Of a DNA stretch of 64,000 bases, positions 36,001 to 43,049 are shown one piece after another. The DNA lies in the NCBI GenBank assembly GCA_029245955.1, contig JAQWOH010000019.1, positions 62,001-126,000 on the forward strand, in the 5' to 3' direction. The notes under the pieces are model-generated. The model saw only the letters and a program-made list of their open reading frames with translations. It searched no databases and was not told the origin of the DNA. The first letter of the stretch is position 1. Each line of letters starts with the position of its first letter. Source of the DNA: Fuerstiella sp. (GTDB taxonomy: Bacteria > Planctomycetota > Planctomycetia > Planctomycetales > Planctomycetaceae). A program made the translations under genes and the position numbers.

Positions 36001-37120
36001 TACCCGTATCCGGGGCAACCAGTGACCAGATTTCGGCTCTGGAATGTGAACCCGAATCCTCTTCGGCCCCAACCAGCGACAGATTGAATCCGTTGTAGGT
36101 GATGGAAGCTACACTTTCGCCATGAGGATCCGTGGCCACACCGACCAGCATCAGTCGATTATCACCGGATGTCGTATGCGACACGGTCGTGGTTGACCCC
36201 GAAGACATGCCGCCATCTGAGCTGTTATCAACCGCAATGGCCAGTACGTTATACCAGTTCTCCTGCAGATCCGTACTGAATGCGATCTGCGTCTCAACGT
36301 CACCGGTCTGATATTCGAGATCCCAGTCACCACCAAAATCAGAATGCCCGGTCAGGTCATCGCTGGCGGCCACATCCACATCCCACTCAGCGCTGATCTG
36401 ATTCATCAGCTCCTGACCGTCAGCTGTCGCGGCCAGATTGCAACCGTAGAACAACAGATCGGCCTCACTTGACATTGAGTCCTGCCATGCACCGATTGAT
36501 GATCGGTAATCATCCAGATTGTCGAGCGACAACGTTGTTGAGCCCAGACGCACCTGCCCATCACTTCCGTGAGAAACCACGTGAATCGCATCAATGTCAC
36601 GGTAGTTCCGCATGGTGGACGAAATCTGACCCATCCCGTCCGTCTGTGACTCCAGAATAATGATTTCCAGCGTGGAGTTCTCATCGGACGTATTCGCCGA
36701 CTGCAAATTCTCCACCATCTGATCCAGATCGTTGACAGAGCCGTCGACAAAAACAAGCTCCAACGTGTGTTCAGAGGCATCAGGCAGGAGTCTTGAGTCG
36801 TCTCCGTCGACCGACGGTTGCGGCAGTACTGCATCTCCGACCACATCCAGCAGTTGCTGGTCGTCCAGCTGCAACCCGTCATTCGCCGGAACAGTCGTAA
36901 TCGCAGCCAGTTCAGTCGTGGCTGCTGTAGCTGCTGCGGCTTCCGGAGGTTCGGCCACAACAGCCAGCGGTGAAGCGCTCATCAGAACGCGTTCCTCCAG
37001 TTGGGTGACATCGAGATGATGGGATGACGACTCGTCCTCCGCACGAATCGCATTCCGAGCCGTGTACACTCCCTGATCAAGCAATAGTCGTACGGAATTA
37101 ATGAATGTTCGCAATGACAT
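30095..37120 (-). CDS. Giant DUF4347 / TolB-like / LamG / cadherin-type surface protein
   Basis: The 2341-residue protein starts at the ATG at 37120 (GGGGGG about 16-21 bases upstream); an in-frame start 20 codons earlier is possible. It opens with an amphipathic N-terminus and a LEPR-like motif ('LEERVLMSASP', residues 41-51) seen in planctomycete surface proteins. DUF4347 follows (about 118-300; 'IHVVSHGSDGQVRLG', 'LLFYGCNLA'). Next are six TolB/PD40-type blades (about 605-855; 'PRWSPDGTQILYTRDVGGD'), then DUF2341 and a LamG domain (about 1083-1395). Two near-identical Ig-like modules (about 1715-1918) come next, then a cadherin-like repeat and a VCBS/cadherin-tandem module. The C-terminal tail has a hydrophobic anchor ('GYAVWLLRGGSLL'). 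The role is probably adhesion or surface structure. The central part is more GC-rich than its flanks, as if built by domain import. Confidence 0.85.
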   Translation of the reverse strand: MSLRTFINSVRLLLDQGVYTARNAIRAEDESSSHHLDVTQLEERVLMSASPLAVVAEPPEAAAATAATTELAAITTVPANDGLQLDDQQLLDVVGDAVLPQPSVDGDDSRLLPDASEHTLELVFVDGSVNDLDQMVENLQSANTSDENSTLEIIILESQTDGMGQISSTMRNYRDIDAIHVVSHGSDGQVRLGSTTLSLDNLDDYRSSIGAWQDSMSSEADLLFYGCNLAATADGQELMNQISAEWDVDVAASDDLTGHSDFGGDWDLEYQTGDVETQIAFSTDLQENWYNVLAIAVDNSSDGGMSSGSTTTVSHTTSGDNRLMLVGVATDPHGESVASITYNGFNLSLVGAEEDSGSHSRAEIWSLVAPDTGSHDVVVTMTGNGHHGVVVGVMTFTGVDQTTPLENFSAASGASNTASTTVTSTSDDLVFGVVHSHHGSSSAAGAGQTEYWDRTEWVSNGSGTVEAGAASVTTSWTVTNDDWTVAAVSIRSASAPPVITNIETVDQDADGQIDQIRITTSETLNDNFGDLSIAVWGYEINTGVGTNGYTTGATANDNIFYVNLVESGTPDTGATPNVSVVQNTLLTEDGGTDALAADAGHIVFERNSNIYTADPDGSNETLVLDDPGGLNNFAPVFSPDRSKIFFYSDRDGTNNQWDIWSMDADGSNLTQLTTGSDNDRFATLSPDGTKILWERQVGGDRQIWIMDSDGSNQQVLINSGSNDRQPAWSPDGSQIVFRSDRDGNDNIYVADADGSNQTPLTSSTDNERGPRWSPDGTQILYTRDVGGDNQVWIMDADGGNQTMIVDSLGEDENPSWSPDGSRIIFISTRDGNNEIYTADPDGMNQARETNNGVDENRPRWASAWTVAATDDADPVATITRDDADPTSADTVNFSVDFSEDVSNVTADDFTVVTTGTVTANMTVTVTQVTASTYTITIDTIAGDGTVSLDFNGATDIVDGVGNAINTIPSTDEVYTIDQPPVITARETVDSDGDGQIDQIRITTSEALNDNFGDLVIRVNGIEYSAADMDTGATALDNVFNVNLTPSGTPDTDATPYVAIVANTMLADGGAAPDALSPDGGPGWWDVYWQNRQQITLDWSAHPGADRIDFPVRIQLDSGDVDFSKIKAGGADIRFRDADGSELSYEIETWDDVGETATIWVKVPVLDTSSSQIIHLYYNNPTAIDDQDLDGTWAANFAGVYHLDESGTAANGFQDSSGNGVHGQGGDGNPIFVPIEVSPGHSGDHQLFDGANDHVNFASRDFGNQFTIEAWIKPDNTPNAIQGIVANSATGFSTQGFRFFIRGDDGTIRLETRGPSSGSAVVQTAASQVNFGVWNHVAVTVDRTAGTATIYHNGVNVATGAVKTDFPTNSDWEIGGFEDRVISFDGEIDEVRVSSTARDASHILASYMSQLDDSLNTFGVEEEVGVVATDAAAPVLISATTPQSDGSNLFQAEGQTLDLVFSEALGASISEVNLEIALLFGGGASDGDNLPTLGTGANPIAFTTTNVANDTLRVTFNTNNVANADWLRVGTHTVQIADGSNLDDAVGNDGNTAGAAVTITGVANTAPVLDNTGDMTLTDVAEDDTNPPGNTVQAIIDSAAGDRVTDVDFFSVEGIAVTDVDDTDGTWQYNTGSGWTIFGSVTDNAAVLLNDAALIRFVPNGNYNGSAGDITFRAWDRTSGVNGQIGVDVSANGGSTAFSIATETATLDVSSINDEPTISAIADQSLSEDTATGAIAFTISDVETAAGALTLTATSSDQALVPDGNITLGGSGSNRTIEVLPGLNQTGGPATITVSVNDGTTTTQTTFDVTVTAVNDAPVISSIADQSPSEDTSTGAIAFTISDVETAAGALTLTATSSDQALVPDGNITLGGSGSNRTIEVLPGLNQSGGPATITVSVNDGTTTTQTTFDVMVTAVNDAPIDVTLSGSVVDENSADGTIIGNVSGTDPDVGDVLMFSLINSAGGRFAVDVNTGEFTVADGNQLDFEAASSHGVTVRVTDSGGLSRDESYTITVSDLNEAPTAVNDTFSARQMEELVVPAGVITGNDFDSDGDSVTVVLVAGPGDGTLALAADGSFTYASVGLFSGQDQFTYYVTDGTLNSDVATVDIDVLMTIVVPDVVRVTDSDTSSEIQEDAVDEKPTDDNEATVELPSDAANATATSVSAAKNITTGEQDSGRPTVPEMSIEVLQSTGSDLSIFVFLSDVPESGFQHNDNRALQNDSSGLIDRTSVDAGRFLFRQIYTDSAFFPSGQMASAMTEYWQHQDDQAVQEQVVENMVVGSTAMVSTSVSVGYAVWLLRGGSLLTTFLSSLPVWQAFDPLHVLNSFEEYGDEEQNSESLESLVS
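31365..31976 (-). repeat. Two tandem 306-bp near-identical coding repeats
   Basis: Copy 1 is 31365-31670 and copy 2 is 31671-about 31976, each encoding 102 residues of an Ig/cadherin-like domain ('GAIAFTISDVETAAGALTLT', 'TITVSVNDGTTTTQTTFDV'). By eye the copies differ at only a handful of positions over most of their length, so the duplication is recent or kept uniform by gene conversion. Confidence 0.85.
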
Positions 37121-37752
37121 GCCGTGCCGTCCCCCCGTCGGCGAGAAAGTCAGTTCGAGTAACGTAGTTCCCCTCAACACATTACTCCGTCTGCTAAACC
37201 TAGGTCAGCAAATCAAAAGAGACTCGGATTATGGACGGCCAAAGCCCCCACAGTCGGGAGTCTCGGTCACCCCGGTAAGCAAAACTGACGATTGTGGCAG
37301 TTGATTCAGTTCTGCCGGATTTGAAGTTCCTGCACAATTTAACAGCCGGAAACTGCGGCCGACCTGACTTCGAGGAACCGAAAACAGGCTTCGTACGCGA
37401 CACGGCGGGGCGAACAACCAACGGCTGCCCGCATACCGAAAGGGCAGAATCGGTGGCAGCTGAGCCGGGAAACGGCGGTAAAGTGCAGAATGTGATTGCG
37501 AACCGGCAGATTTCGGCCTAATTTGGAAAGACCAGTTGTGCCAGTTCCAACCCTGCGTGTGAAATCAGTCAGCGATATTCTGGAAACCTGATCTCAGCCC
37601 TATAGTTCGTGAGTGACTCAAACATGGTTGGCTGCCGTTTCAGCAATCACCATCAATATCAGCCGGATTCCTACGAAGAAAACTGCGGGATGGCGTCCAT
37701 CGCCGCATAGGTTTTCAGTTAATTAAACGAATATCAGGCACCAACACGTAAC
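37121..37752. promoter_or_regulatory. Divergent intergenic region, giant surface protein / uppP
   Basis: These 632 bp separate divergent genes and should contain both promoters. The short open frames in it have no recognisable features. No tRNA, riboswitch or strong hairpin was seen. Confidence 0.4.
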
Positions 37753-38613
37753 ATGCAGCCGCCTGATTCTGAAGTTATCCGAGCTATCATCCTGGGCGCC
37801 GTGCAGGGCATCGCTGAGTTTCTGCCCATCAGTTCGTCAGGGCATCTTGTCATCGCTGACAAGCTGATGGAAGAAACGACCGGACACGGCTTCGGCGCTG
37901 GTGGTATGGCGTTGAACGTTGCACTGCACGTGGGATCACTGTTCTCGATTCTCCTGGTGTTCTGGAAAGATATCCTCGAACTTCGACATCAGCCTCGCAT
38001 CTGTGGACTGATCGTCCTGGCCTCAGTCCCCGTTGCAGTTGTCGGCATCATGCTGGAAGACGTGATCGCCTCGGCATTCACGGAACCGCTGCTGCCCGCG
38101 ATTGCTCTGTTTTTCACAGCAGCCATGTTGCTGATCGGCCAACGTCTGGAAAACGGCCGTGAACAGGTGAAACGGATGCCGTGGCTCAAGGCATGGGCCA
38201 TCGGGCTGTTTCAGGCCGTCGCCATCATTCCAGGCGTCTCCCGATCCGGCAGCACAATTGCCGGCGGCATGCTGCTTGGTCTGGACCGCACTTCTGCAGC
38301 ACGCTTCTCTTTCCTGCTGGCAATTCCGCCGATTGCCGGCGCCGGACTTCTGAAGTTCATGGAACTGGGACAGAACACCGAGCCGACAATCTCGTTCGGA
38401 GCGGTACTGGCCGGTTCCTTCACGTCGTTTGTCGTAGGTTACCTGGCGTTGAACTGGCTGTTGAAACTGATTTCTCAACGACAGCTTCACCGTTTTGCTG
38501 CATACTGTATCGTCGTCGGCATCGCCACAATTGCGTGGCGTCTGCCCGTGGTAATGACTGACCGGGACCCTCCCAAAGCGGTCGTAAGGGTTGTTGGCGA
38601 TTTACCCGATTGA
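37753..38613 (+). CDS. uppP: Undecaprenyl-diphosphatase (UppP/BacA)
   Basis: The 286-residue integral membrane enzyme dephosphorylates undecaprenyl diphosphate, recycling the lipid carrier for peptidoglycan and other envelope polymers. The first signature is 'AVQGIAEFLPISSSGHLVIA' (residues 16-35), with the family Glu and His. The second is 'IIPGVSRSGSTIAGGMLLG' (about 158-176), with the catalytic-site Arg at 164. About eight membrane segments are spread through the chain, and the length is typical. It stands alone, convergent with the ThiF-like gene. Its presence fits the current view that planctomycetes do make peptidoglycan. Confidence 0.95.
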   Translation: MQPPDSEVIRAIILGAVQGIAEFLPISSSGHLVIADKLMEETTGHGFGAGGMALNVALHVGSLFSILLVFWKDILELRHQPRICGLIVLASVPVAVVGIMLEDVIASAFTEPLLPAIALFFTAAMLLIGQRLENGREQVKRMPWLKAWAIGLFQAVAIIPGVSRSGSTIAGGMLLGLDRTSAARFSFLLAIPPIAGAGLLKFMELGQNTEPTISFGAVLAGSFTSFVVGYLALNWLLKLISQRQLHRFAAYCIVVGIATIAWRLPVVMTDRDPPKAVVRVVGDLPD

Positions 38614-38711
38614 TGAAGTGATGGTTCTCGCGAATCTGACTAACTCATGGACACACCTGGTCGTGAGACTGAATCACGTCGCACAAGGCCACATGCCAGC
38701 GTTGCATGCTG

Positions 38712-39470
38712 TCATTCCACGCTTCCGCAGGTCCGGCATTCACTGCTTCGTGCGGTGGGAAGCGTGCGAAAGTTCATCGTTCGCAGATTGACCCACAACA
38801 TTCTTCCGGCCATAGGATCGCCCACACCAGTGATCAGTTTGATAACCTCCACGGCCGCCATTGCGGCGACCATACCGGACACCGCACCAAACACAGGAAA
38901 CTCACGCTTCCAGGTCGGCGGATCATTCGGATAAATACAGTCCAGACACGCCGTCCTGCCAGGGATGATTGTCGTTAGCTGTGCATCAAGGTCGTACATT
39001 GCACATTCGATCAGCGGTTTCTTCTGCTTTACCGCAGCGCGATTCATGGCAAACCGTTCGTGGAACAGGGGCGCTGCGTCTACAACGATATCGACCTCGC
39101 CTATAAGTGCCGCGGCATTATCTTCAGACAGGTTCTCGGCAGCTGTGTGGATCTCAACTTCAGGATTGAGCTGCTGCAAACGCCGGGCAGCAGATTCAAT
39201 ACGAGGTTTTCCCAGCCAGTCAGTGGTCATCAGTAACTGACGATTCAGATCACTGGGCTTGACGTTGCCGGCATGGGCCAGGACAAGTTTTCCGATTCCT
39301 GCCGCAGCAAGATAGTAGGCCACCGTGCCACCAACTCCGCCGAGTCGTGAGACAAGAACGCTGGCCGCCTTTAACTTCCGCTGGCCCTGCACGCCAACGT
39401 CCGGCGTCCACATCTGCCATTCGTATCGAGCTCGTTCTGAGTCAGAAAGATCCGGGAGAGACTGTGTCAT
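38712..39470 (-). CDS. ThiF/MoeB-like E1 adenylyltransferase
   Basis: The 252-residue protein starts at the ATG at 39470 ('MTQSLPDLSDSERARYEWQM'); the longer reading frame would overlap the upstream moaD-like gene. It has the nucleotide-binding 'RLGGVGGTVAYYLAAAGIG' motif, the 'DLNRQLL' signature, a catalytic Asp in 'EVDIVVDAAP', and two CxxC pairs ('CLDC', 'CRTC') that should hold zinc. Enzymes of this family activate the C-terminal glycine of ThiS/MoaD-type sulfur carriers by adenylation. It lies 61 bp downstream of a MoaD-like gene ending in Gly-Gly, so it is the probable partner. The neighbouring ABC transporter suggests molybdopterin rather than thiamine synthesis, but this is inference. 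Confidence 0.85.
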   Translation of the reverse strand: MTQSLPDLSDSERARYEWQMWTPDVGVQGQRKLKAASVLVSRLGGVGGTVAYYLAAAGIGKLVLAHAGNVKPSDLNRQLLMTTDWLGKPRIESAARRLQQLNPEVEIHTAAENLSEDNAAALIGEVDIVVDAAPLFHERFAMNRAAVKQKKPLIECAMYDLDAQLTTIIPGRTACLDCIYPNDPPTWKREFPVFGAVSGMVAAMAAVEVIKLITGVGDPMAGRMLWVNLRTMNFRTLPTARSSECRTCGSVE

Positions 39471-39531
39471 TGCAAAATGCTGGCTCTTAAGTATCGATTT
39501 TGACCAATCAACGCGATGCCTGATTCCTCGC

Positions 39532-39816
39532 TCATCCGCCTGAAATTGGTGGCAGCAACAGAATTGTATCACCAGCATTCAATACGTGAACATTCGCGAA
39601 CTGTGATGACACCGGATGGTCGTTCACAAAAACAAGCACGCTTGGCTGCACCGTTCCCTCCGCGGTGAATAAACGGTCACGAAGTTCGTCGCTACCGGAC
39701 GAGGCGACCTGCTGCAGGGCTTTCAGCAGATTACCGCCGTCCGGAACGTCGATTTCAACATTTCCGCTTCCAGCAACCTGACGCAATTGAGCTTCAAACT
39801 GAATTGCCACCTTCAT
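39532..39816 (-). CDS. MoaD/ThiS-like sulfur carrier protein
   Basis: The 94-residue protein starts at the ATG at 39816 ('MKVAIQFEAQLRQVAGSGNV'). It has the beta-grasp pattern of MoaD, with 'VLVFVNDHPV' in the middle, and ends in 'GDTILLLPPISGG'. The terminal Gly-Gly is the site that is adenylated and thiocarboxylated. In molybdopterin synthase MoaD delivers sulfur to the MoaE subunit; no moaE is in the window. It sits between a molybdate-type ABC ATPase gene (102 bp upstream) and the ThiF/MoeB-like gene (61 bp downstream). Confidence 0.87.
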   Translation of the reverse strand: MKVAIQFEAQLRQVAGSGNVEIDVPDGGNLLKALQQVASSGSDELRDRLFTAEGTVQPSVLVFVNDHPVSSQFANVHVLNAGDTILLLPPISGG

Positions 39817-39918
39817 TTGCACTTCATCCCTTCGGGTTCCCGGAGATCGAACGTCCGAGCGGTCAGACGCCGTGTACAGGCAGCGAATCATCAGCGCGTC
39901 CGAAAGCCATCGCTCCGA

Positions 39919-40569
39919 TCACATCGCCTGCGCAGCTTCAGAAACAACGCCATTCTGTAAAATAAATCTGCGATTGGCGAGTGCTTCAGCTTCTTCGTTG
40001 CTGTGGGTAACGTGCAGAGTAGTAACGCCTGTGGATTCTGTCACGGCTCGCAGCAGTACATGCATCTCAGTTCGAGTTGATTCGTCTAGAGCGCTGAAGG
40101 GCTCGTCCAGCAGCAGAACAGATGGCTGAAAGGAGAGGGCTCGTCCCAAAGCCACACGCTGCCGCTCACCACCGCTCAGGCCGCTGATGGATCGCTTCAG
40201 TAGATGGCCAATGCCCAGCATCTCCGAAAATTCAGACACGCGCCGAGCGATGTCCGTCCCGCCGCATTTGCGAAGTTTCAGAGCAAATTCAAGGTGGGCC
40301 TGTACAGACATGGTGGGAAACAAGGCCAGATCCTGTGGTACGTATCCGATTTCCCGATCGCCGGGCGACCAATCAGTGACGTTCTGATCGCGAATCAGTA
40401 TCTCTCCCCAGTCAACATTTCGCAGGCCACAAATGGATTCCAGAATCGTGGTCTTTCCGCGTCCCGTCTGTCCCATCAGCACGCCGTAATCGCCTTGATT
40501 CACTTTGAACGAAATCCGCTGCAGTGAAAACTGTCCTGCTGTTATCGATACGTCTCGAAGTTCGATCAT
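39919..40569 (-). CDS. Molybdate/tungstate-type ABC transporter ATP-binding protein
   Basis: The 216-residue protein starts at the ATG at 40569, overlapping the permease stop by four bases (ATGA). The reading frame extends further upstream, but that part overlaps the permease gene and is not coding. Motifs run in order: Walker A variant 'GQTGRGKTTILESICGL', Q-loop 'GYVPQDLALFP', ABC signature 'LSGGERQRVALGRAL', Walker B 'VLLLDEPFSALDESTR', and the switch His in 'TLHVTHSNEEAEAL'. It is shorter than classic ModC (about 350) and lacks the C-terminal molybdate-sensing MOP domain, like WtpC/TupC-type short ATPases or the ATPases of related anion importers. It works with the adjacent ModB-like permease and the double ModA-like protein. 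Confidence 0.88.
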   Translation of the reverse strand: MIELRDVSITAGQFSLQRISFKVNQGDYGVLMGQTGRGKTTILESICGLRNVDWGEILIRDQNVTDWSPGDREIGYVPQDLALFPTMSVQAHLEFALKLRKCGGTDIARRVSEFSEMLGIGHLLKRSISGLSGGERQRVALGRALSFQPSVLLLDEPFSALDESTRTEMHVLLRAVTESTGVTTLHVTHSNEEAEALANRRFILQNGVVSEAAQAM

Positions 40570-41438
40570 GCTGTCAGTCCTGTACCAAGGACTCGCAACA
40601 ACAGCAGCACGACCACTGCCATTGCGACCATTAACAGCGATACAGCCACGGCGGCATCCAGGTTGCCGATACTCAGTTCCAGAAAAACAGATGTCGAAAG
40701 AACTTCCGTCCGCATTCTGGTGGCTCCGGCAAAGACCAGTATCGGACCAAATTCGCCAAGGGCCCGCGCCCAGGAAATCGTTGCTGCTGCAATAATACCG
40801 CGCCAGGCCTGAGGCAACGCAATCTGAATAAATGCCTGCCCCCGAGTACATCCCAGCGTTCGGGCCACATCTTCGACTCGCGGATTGATCTGGTCGAAGG
40901 TCACGCGCATGGTCCGCACAGCAAACGCGCAGGCAACTGAAAACTGAGCCAGAATAACGGCTGGCCAGCGATATGTTACCGGAAAACCGACGTCGTCCCG
41001 CAGCCAGGCTTCCAGCTCCCAGTTGCCGACAGGCAGATGAAACAGAATCAGCAGACTCAGTCCCAGCACCAGTGGTGGCAGCACAATGGGAATATCAACG
41101 AGGGTGTCAACCAGCCAGCGGCCCGGAAACGTGTATCGTGACAACAGATAACCCAGTGGCGTGCCTACCCACACAGACATGACAGCGGCCGCGGTGCAGG
41201 AAATCAGCGTCAGCCTAAACGCCGCCTGAATTTCTGGCTTCAGCAGGGCAGCCTTGAATTCATGAGGGGAAATAAAGACAAAATCAGCGACCAGCAACAG
41301 AATGATCAGCAGAATAAAGCTGGATGAGAGGCCCCCCATTATCAGAAAAAACGGCTTATCCGAACGGCGCCGCGACAGAGTTCTTCCTACGGGTGGCGCG
41401 TAAGGTACGTTGCTCGTTGATGGCTGATTGTCAGACAC
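40566..41438 (-). CDS. Molybdate/tungstate-type ABC transporter permease (ModB-like)
   Basis: The 290-residue inner-membrane protein has about six membrane helices after a cytoplasmic N-terminal tail of some 30 residues. It begins 'MSDNQPSTSN'. The EAA loop that docks the ATPase is 'DVARTLGCTRGQAFIQIALP' followed by 'ISWARALGEFGPILVFAG', which closely matches ModB/WtpB permeases. It lies 26 bp after the binding-protein gene and overlaps the ATPase gene by four bases, so the three are co-translated. Confidence 0.9.
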   Translation of the reverse strand: MSDNQPSTSNVPYAPPVGRTLSRRRSDKPFFLIMGGLSSSFILLIILLLVADFVFISPHEFKAALLKPEIQAAFRLTLISCTAAAVMSVWVGTPLGYLLSRYTFPGRWLVDTLVDIPIVLPPLVLGLSLLILFHLPVGNWELEAWLRDDVGFPVTYRWPAVILAQFSVACAFAVRTMRVTFDQINPRVEDVARTLGCTRGQAFIQIALPQAWRGIIAAATISWARALGEFGPILVFAGATRMRTEVLSTSVFLELSIGNLDAAVAVSLLMVAMAVVVLLLLRVLGTGLTA

Positions 41439-41464
41439 AGTGTTTTTCTACAGCGTCGCCGCAA

Positions 41465-42997
41465 CTATTCCGAACCGCCCGCAGCGCGCAGTTCCGCGCC
41501 AACCTGCCAGCGAAAACCCTCGGCCTCAAAGTCCTGCTGAGAATCGGCAGAACAGATCCGTTCGAATAATCTGCTTGCCAGTTGACGGTATCGCGACTGT
41601 TGAGCAATTGCAAACGGCTGTGTTGCGACACTGCATTCGACGCCGTGAATCCGGATCGCGTCCAGGTGTTCAGCAGATCCAGCCGCGTTGCTGAGATATG
41701 CCACAGCAGCATCCAGAGAGCCGGTTCTCAGCTGATTGACCAGCATGTCGCCGGTCGGTGCCTGCACTGTCACGTTGGCCATAACCTCTCGCTGAACTCC
41801 GCCTTCCTGCAGAGTGTTCTGAGTCAGCCACCCCATGGCGCACTGTTTCTCGTGCCCCACACCAACTCGTAATCCGGGTGTGGTAAGGTCCTGCAGTGTT
41901 TTAATACCGTGAGGGTTGCCTTTCTGGACCAGTATCACCAGTTCGTTCTGCGTCACGTCCACGGATTCGGGAAACAGATCCGGTACCTGCTGCATAAATT
42001 CTGTGTCGCAGGCGAAGTAGGCATCGGGATGTTGACCGGATTTCATCTGTGCAACCAGAATTCCGCAGCCGTTATAGACTCGAGTGACGTGCACACCTTC
42101 ACGTCCCTCAAACTCGCTGATTGTACTGTCAATTGCCGGACGCAGCATGGATCCTGCGAAGACGGAAAGTTCGGGTACGTCCGCCCATTCGTCGCCCTGT
42201 TTTACGCGAAAGCTGAATTCTGCATACCGTTTCAGCCCACGATCTCCGGCGGATACGAATCGAGCAAAATGCAGAGCTCGCTGAGGCTGGCTGGTGCCGG
42301 AGACAACACCGATCGCTATGTCTGAGGCGGCGTTCTGCAATTCAGGCAGCTCCACAAACTCCAGATCCGGATACGTGTGCAGCACAGCGTCATATACAAT
42401 GCCTGCGTCGGCCGCACCAACCAGTACATCGTTGGCAACTTCGGTAACCGTCGTGCGATAAGCTGTGGTTGCGTGATCGAGGGAATCCCAAAGCTGCTGT
42501 TCCTCCAGGACCTTTCGCGTAATGTTTCCGATGGCTGTCGCGTCCGGATTCGCCTGTAACAGTCGAACACCGTCACGCAGGAGATCATCAAAGGCCATAA
42601 TCGATTTTGGATTACCCTTTCTGACCGCAACAACGCCCTGCTGTCGGGCCAGAGGAATCATCTCATCAACGAGTCCTTTTTCACGTGCCATCGTAAGGTA
42701 GCTGTCGTCCGCCGGAAGATAAAGATCGCCGGTATGGCTGACCTCAATCGACGACAACAGCGTTTGCGACGGTCCGTACTGAATCTCCAGTCGCCGGCCC
42801 GTATCCGTTTCGTAGTCCGTCTTGATGGCTTCCATCACCGCCCGATTGCTGGCAGCGCAGTATAACATGACCGGCTCGGCAGCGGCCGATTGTGCGATTC
42901 CCCCGGGCCTCGGTCGAGAGTCCGTGGTCACCATCACGCTCAACAGTCCGGCAAGCACCGCGAGCGAAAGAACCATTGCAACCAATGTTCGATTCAT
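41465..42997 (-). CDS. Double ModA-type substrate-binding protein (two binding domains in one chain)
   Basis: The 510-residue exported protein has a hydrophobic N-terminus (residues 1-25) and then two complete ModA-like binding domains. Domain 1 (about 40-270) starts 'PVMLYCAASNRAVMEAI' and has 'GDLYLPADDSYL'. Domain 2 (about 275-500) starts 'ELSVFAGSMLRPAIDSTI' and has 'PDAYFACDTEFM' and 'TQNELVILVQKGNPHGI'. In each, the opening strand, the acidic 'D.Y' segment and the 'VRKGNP'/'VQKGNP' hinge recur in the same order, showing an internal duplication. Single-domain ModA is about 250 residues. The two halves are strongly diverged, so they may bind different oxyanions or let one act as a docking domain. 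It is followed by permease and ATPase genes. Confidence 0.85.
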   Translation of the reverse strand: MNRTLVAMVLSLAVLAGLLSVMVTTDSRPRPGGIAQSAAAEPVMLYCAASNRAVMEAIKTDYETDTGRRLEIQYGPSQTLLSSIEVSHTGDLYLPADDSYLTMAREKGLVDEMIPLARQQGVVAVRKGNPKSIMAFDDLLRDGVRLLQANPDATAIGNITRKVLEEQQLWDSLDHATTAYRTTVTEVANDVLVGAADAGIVYDAVLHTYPDLEFVELPELQNAASDIAIGVVSGTSQPQRALHFARFVSAGDRGLKRYAEFSFRVKQGDEWADVPELSVFAGSMLRPAIDSTISEFEGREGVHVTRVYNGCGILVAQMKSGQHPDAYFACDTEFMQQVPDLFPESVDVTQNELVILVQKGNPHGIKTLQDLTTPGLRVGVGHEKQCAMGWLTQNTLQEGGVQREVMANVTVQAPTGDMLVNQLRTGSLDAAVAYLSNAAGSAEHLDAIRIHGVECSVATQPFAIAQQSRYRQLASRLFERICSADSQQDFEAEGFRWQVGAELRAAGGSE

Positions 42998-43049
42998 GAA
43001 GTCTTGTGCTTTACAGTGCCTGAAAAATTCCCGTCGGTCAGAGCGTTGC

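Noticed and set aside
39817..39891. N-terminal extension of the MoaD-like protein
   Set aside because: The extension does not resemble MoaD, while the product starting at 39816 begins exactly at the beta-grasp fold.
40570..40851. 94-residue N-terminal extension of the ABC ATPase frame
   Set aside because: It overlaps the ModB-like permease gene in another frame and is not protein-like; the ATG at 40569 starts exactly at the ABC fold.
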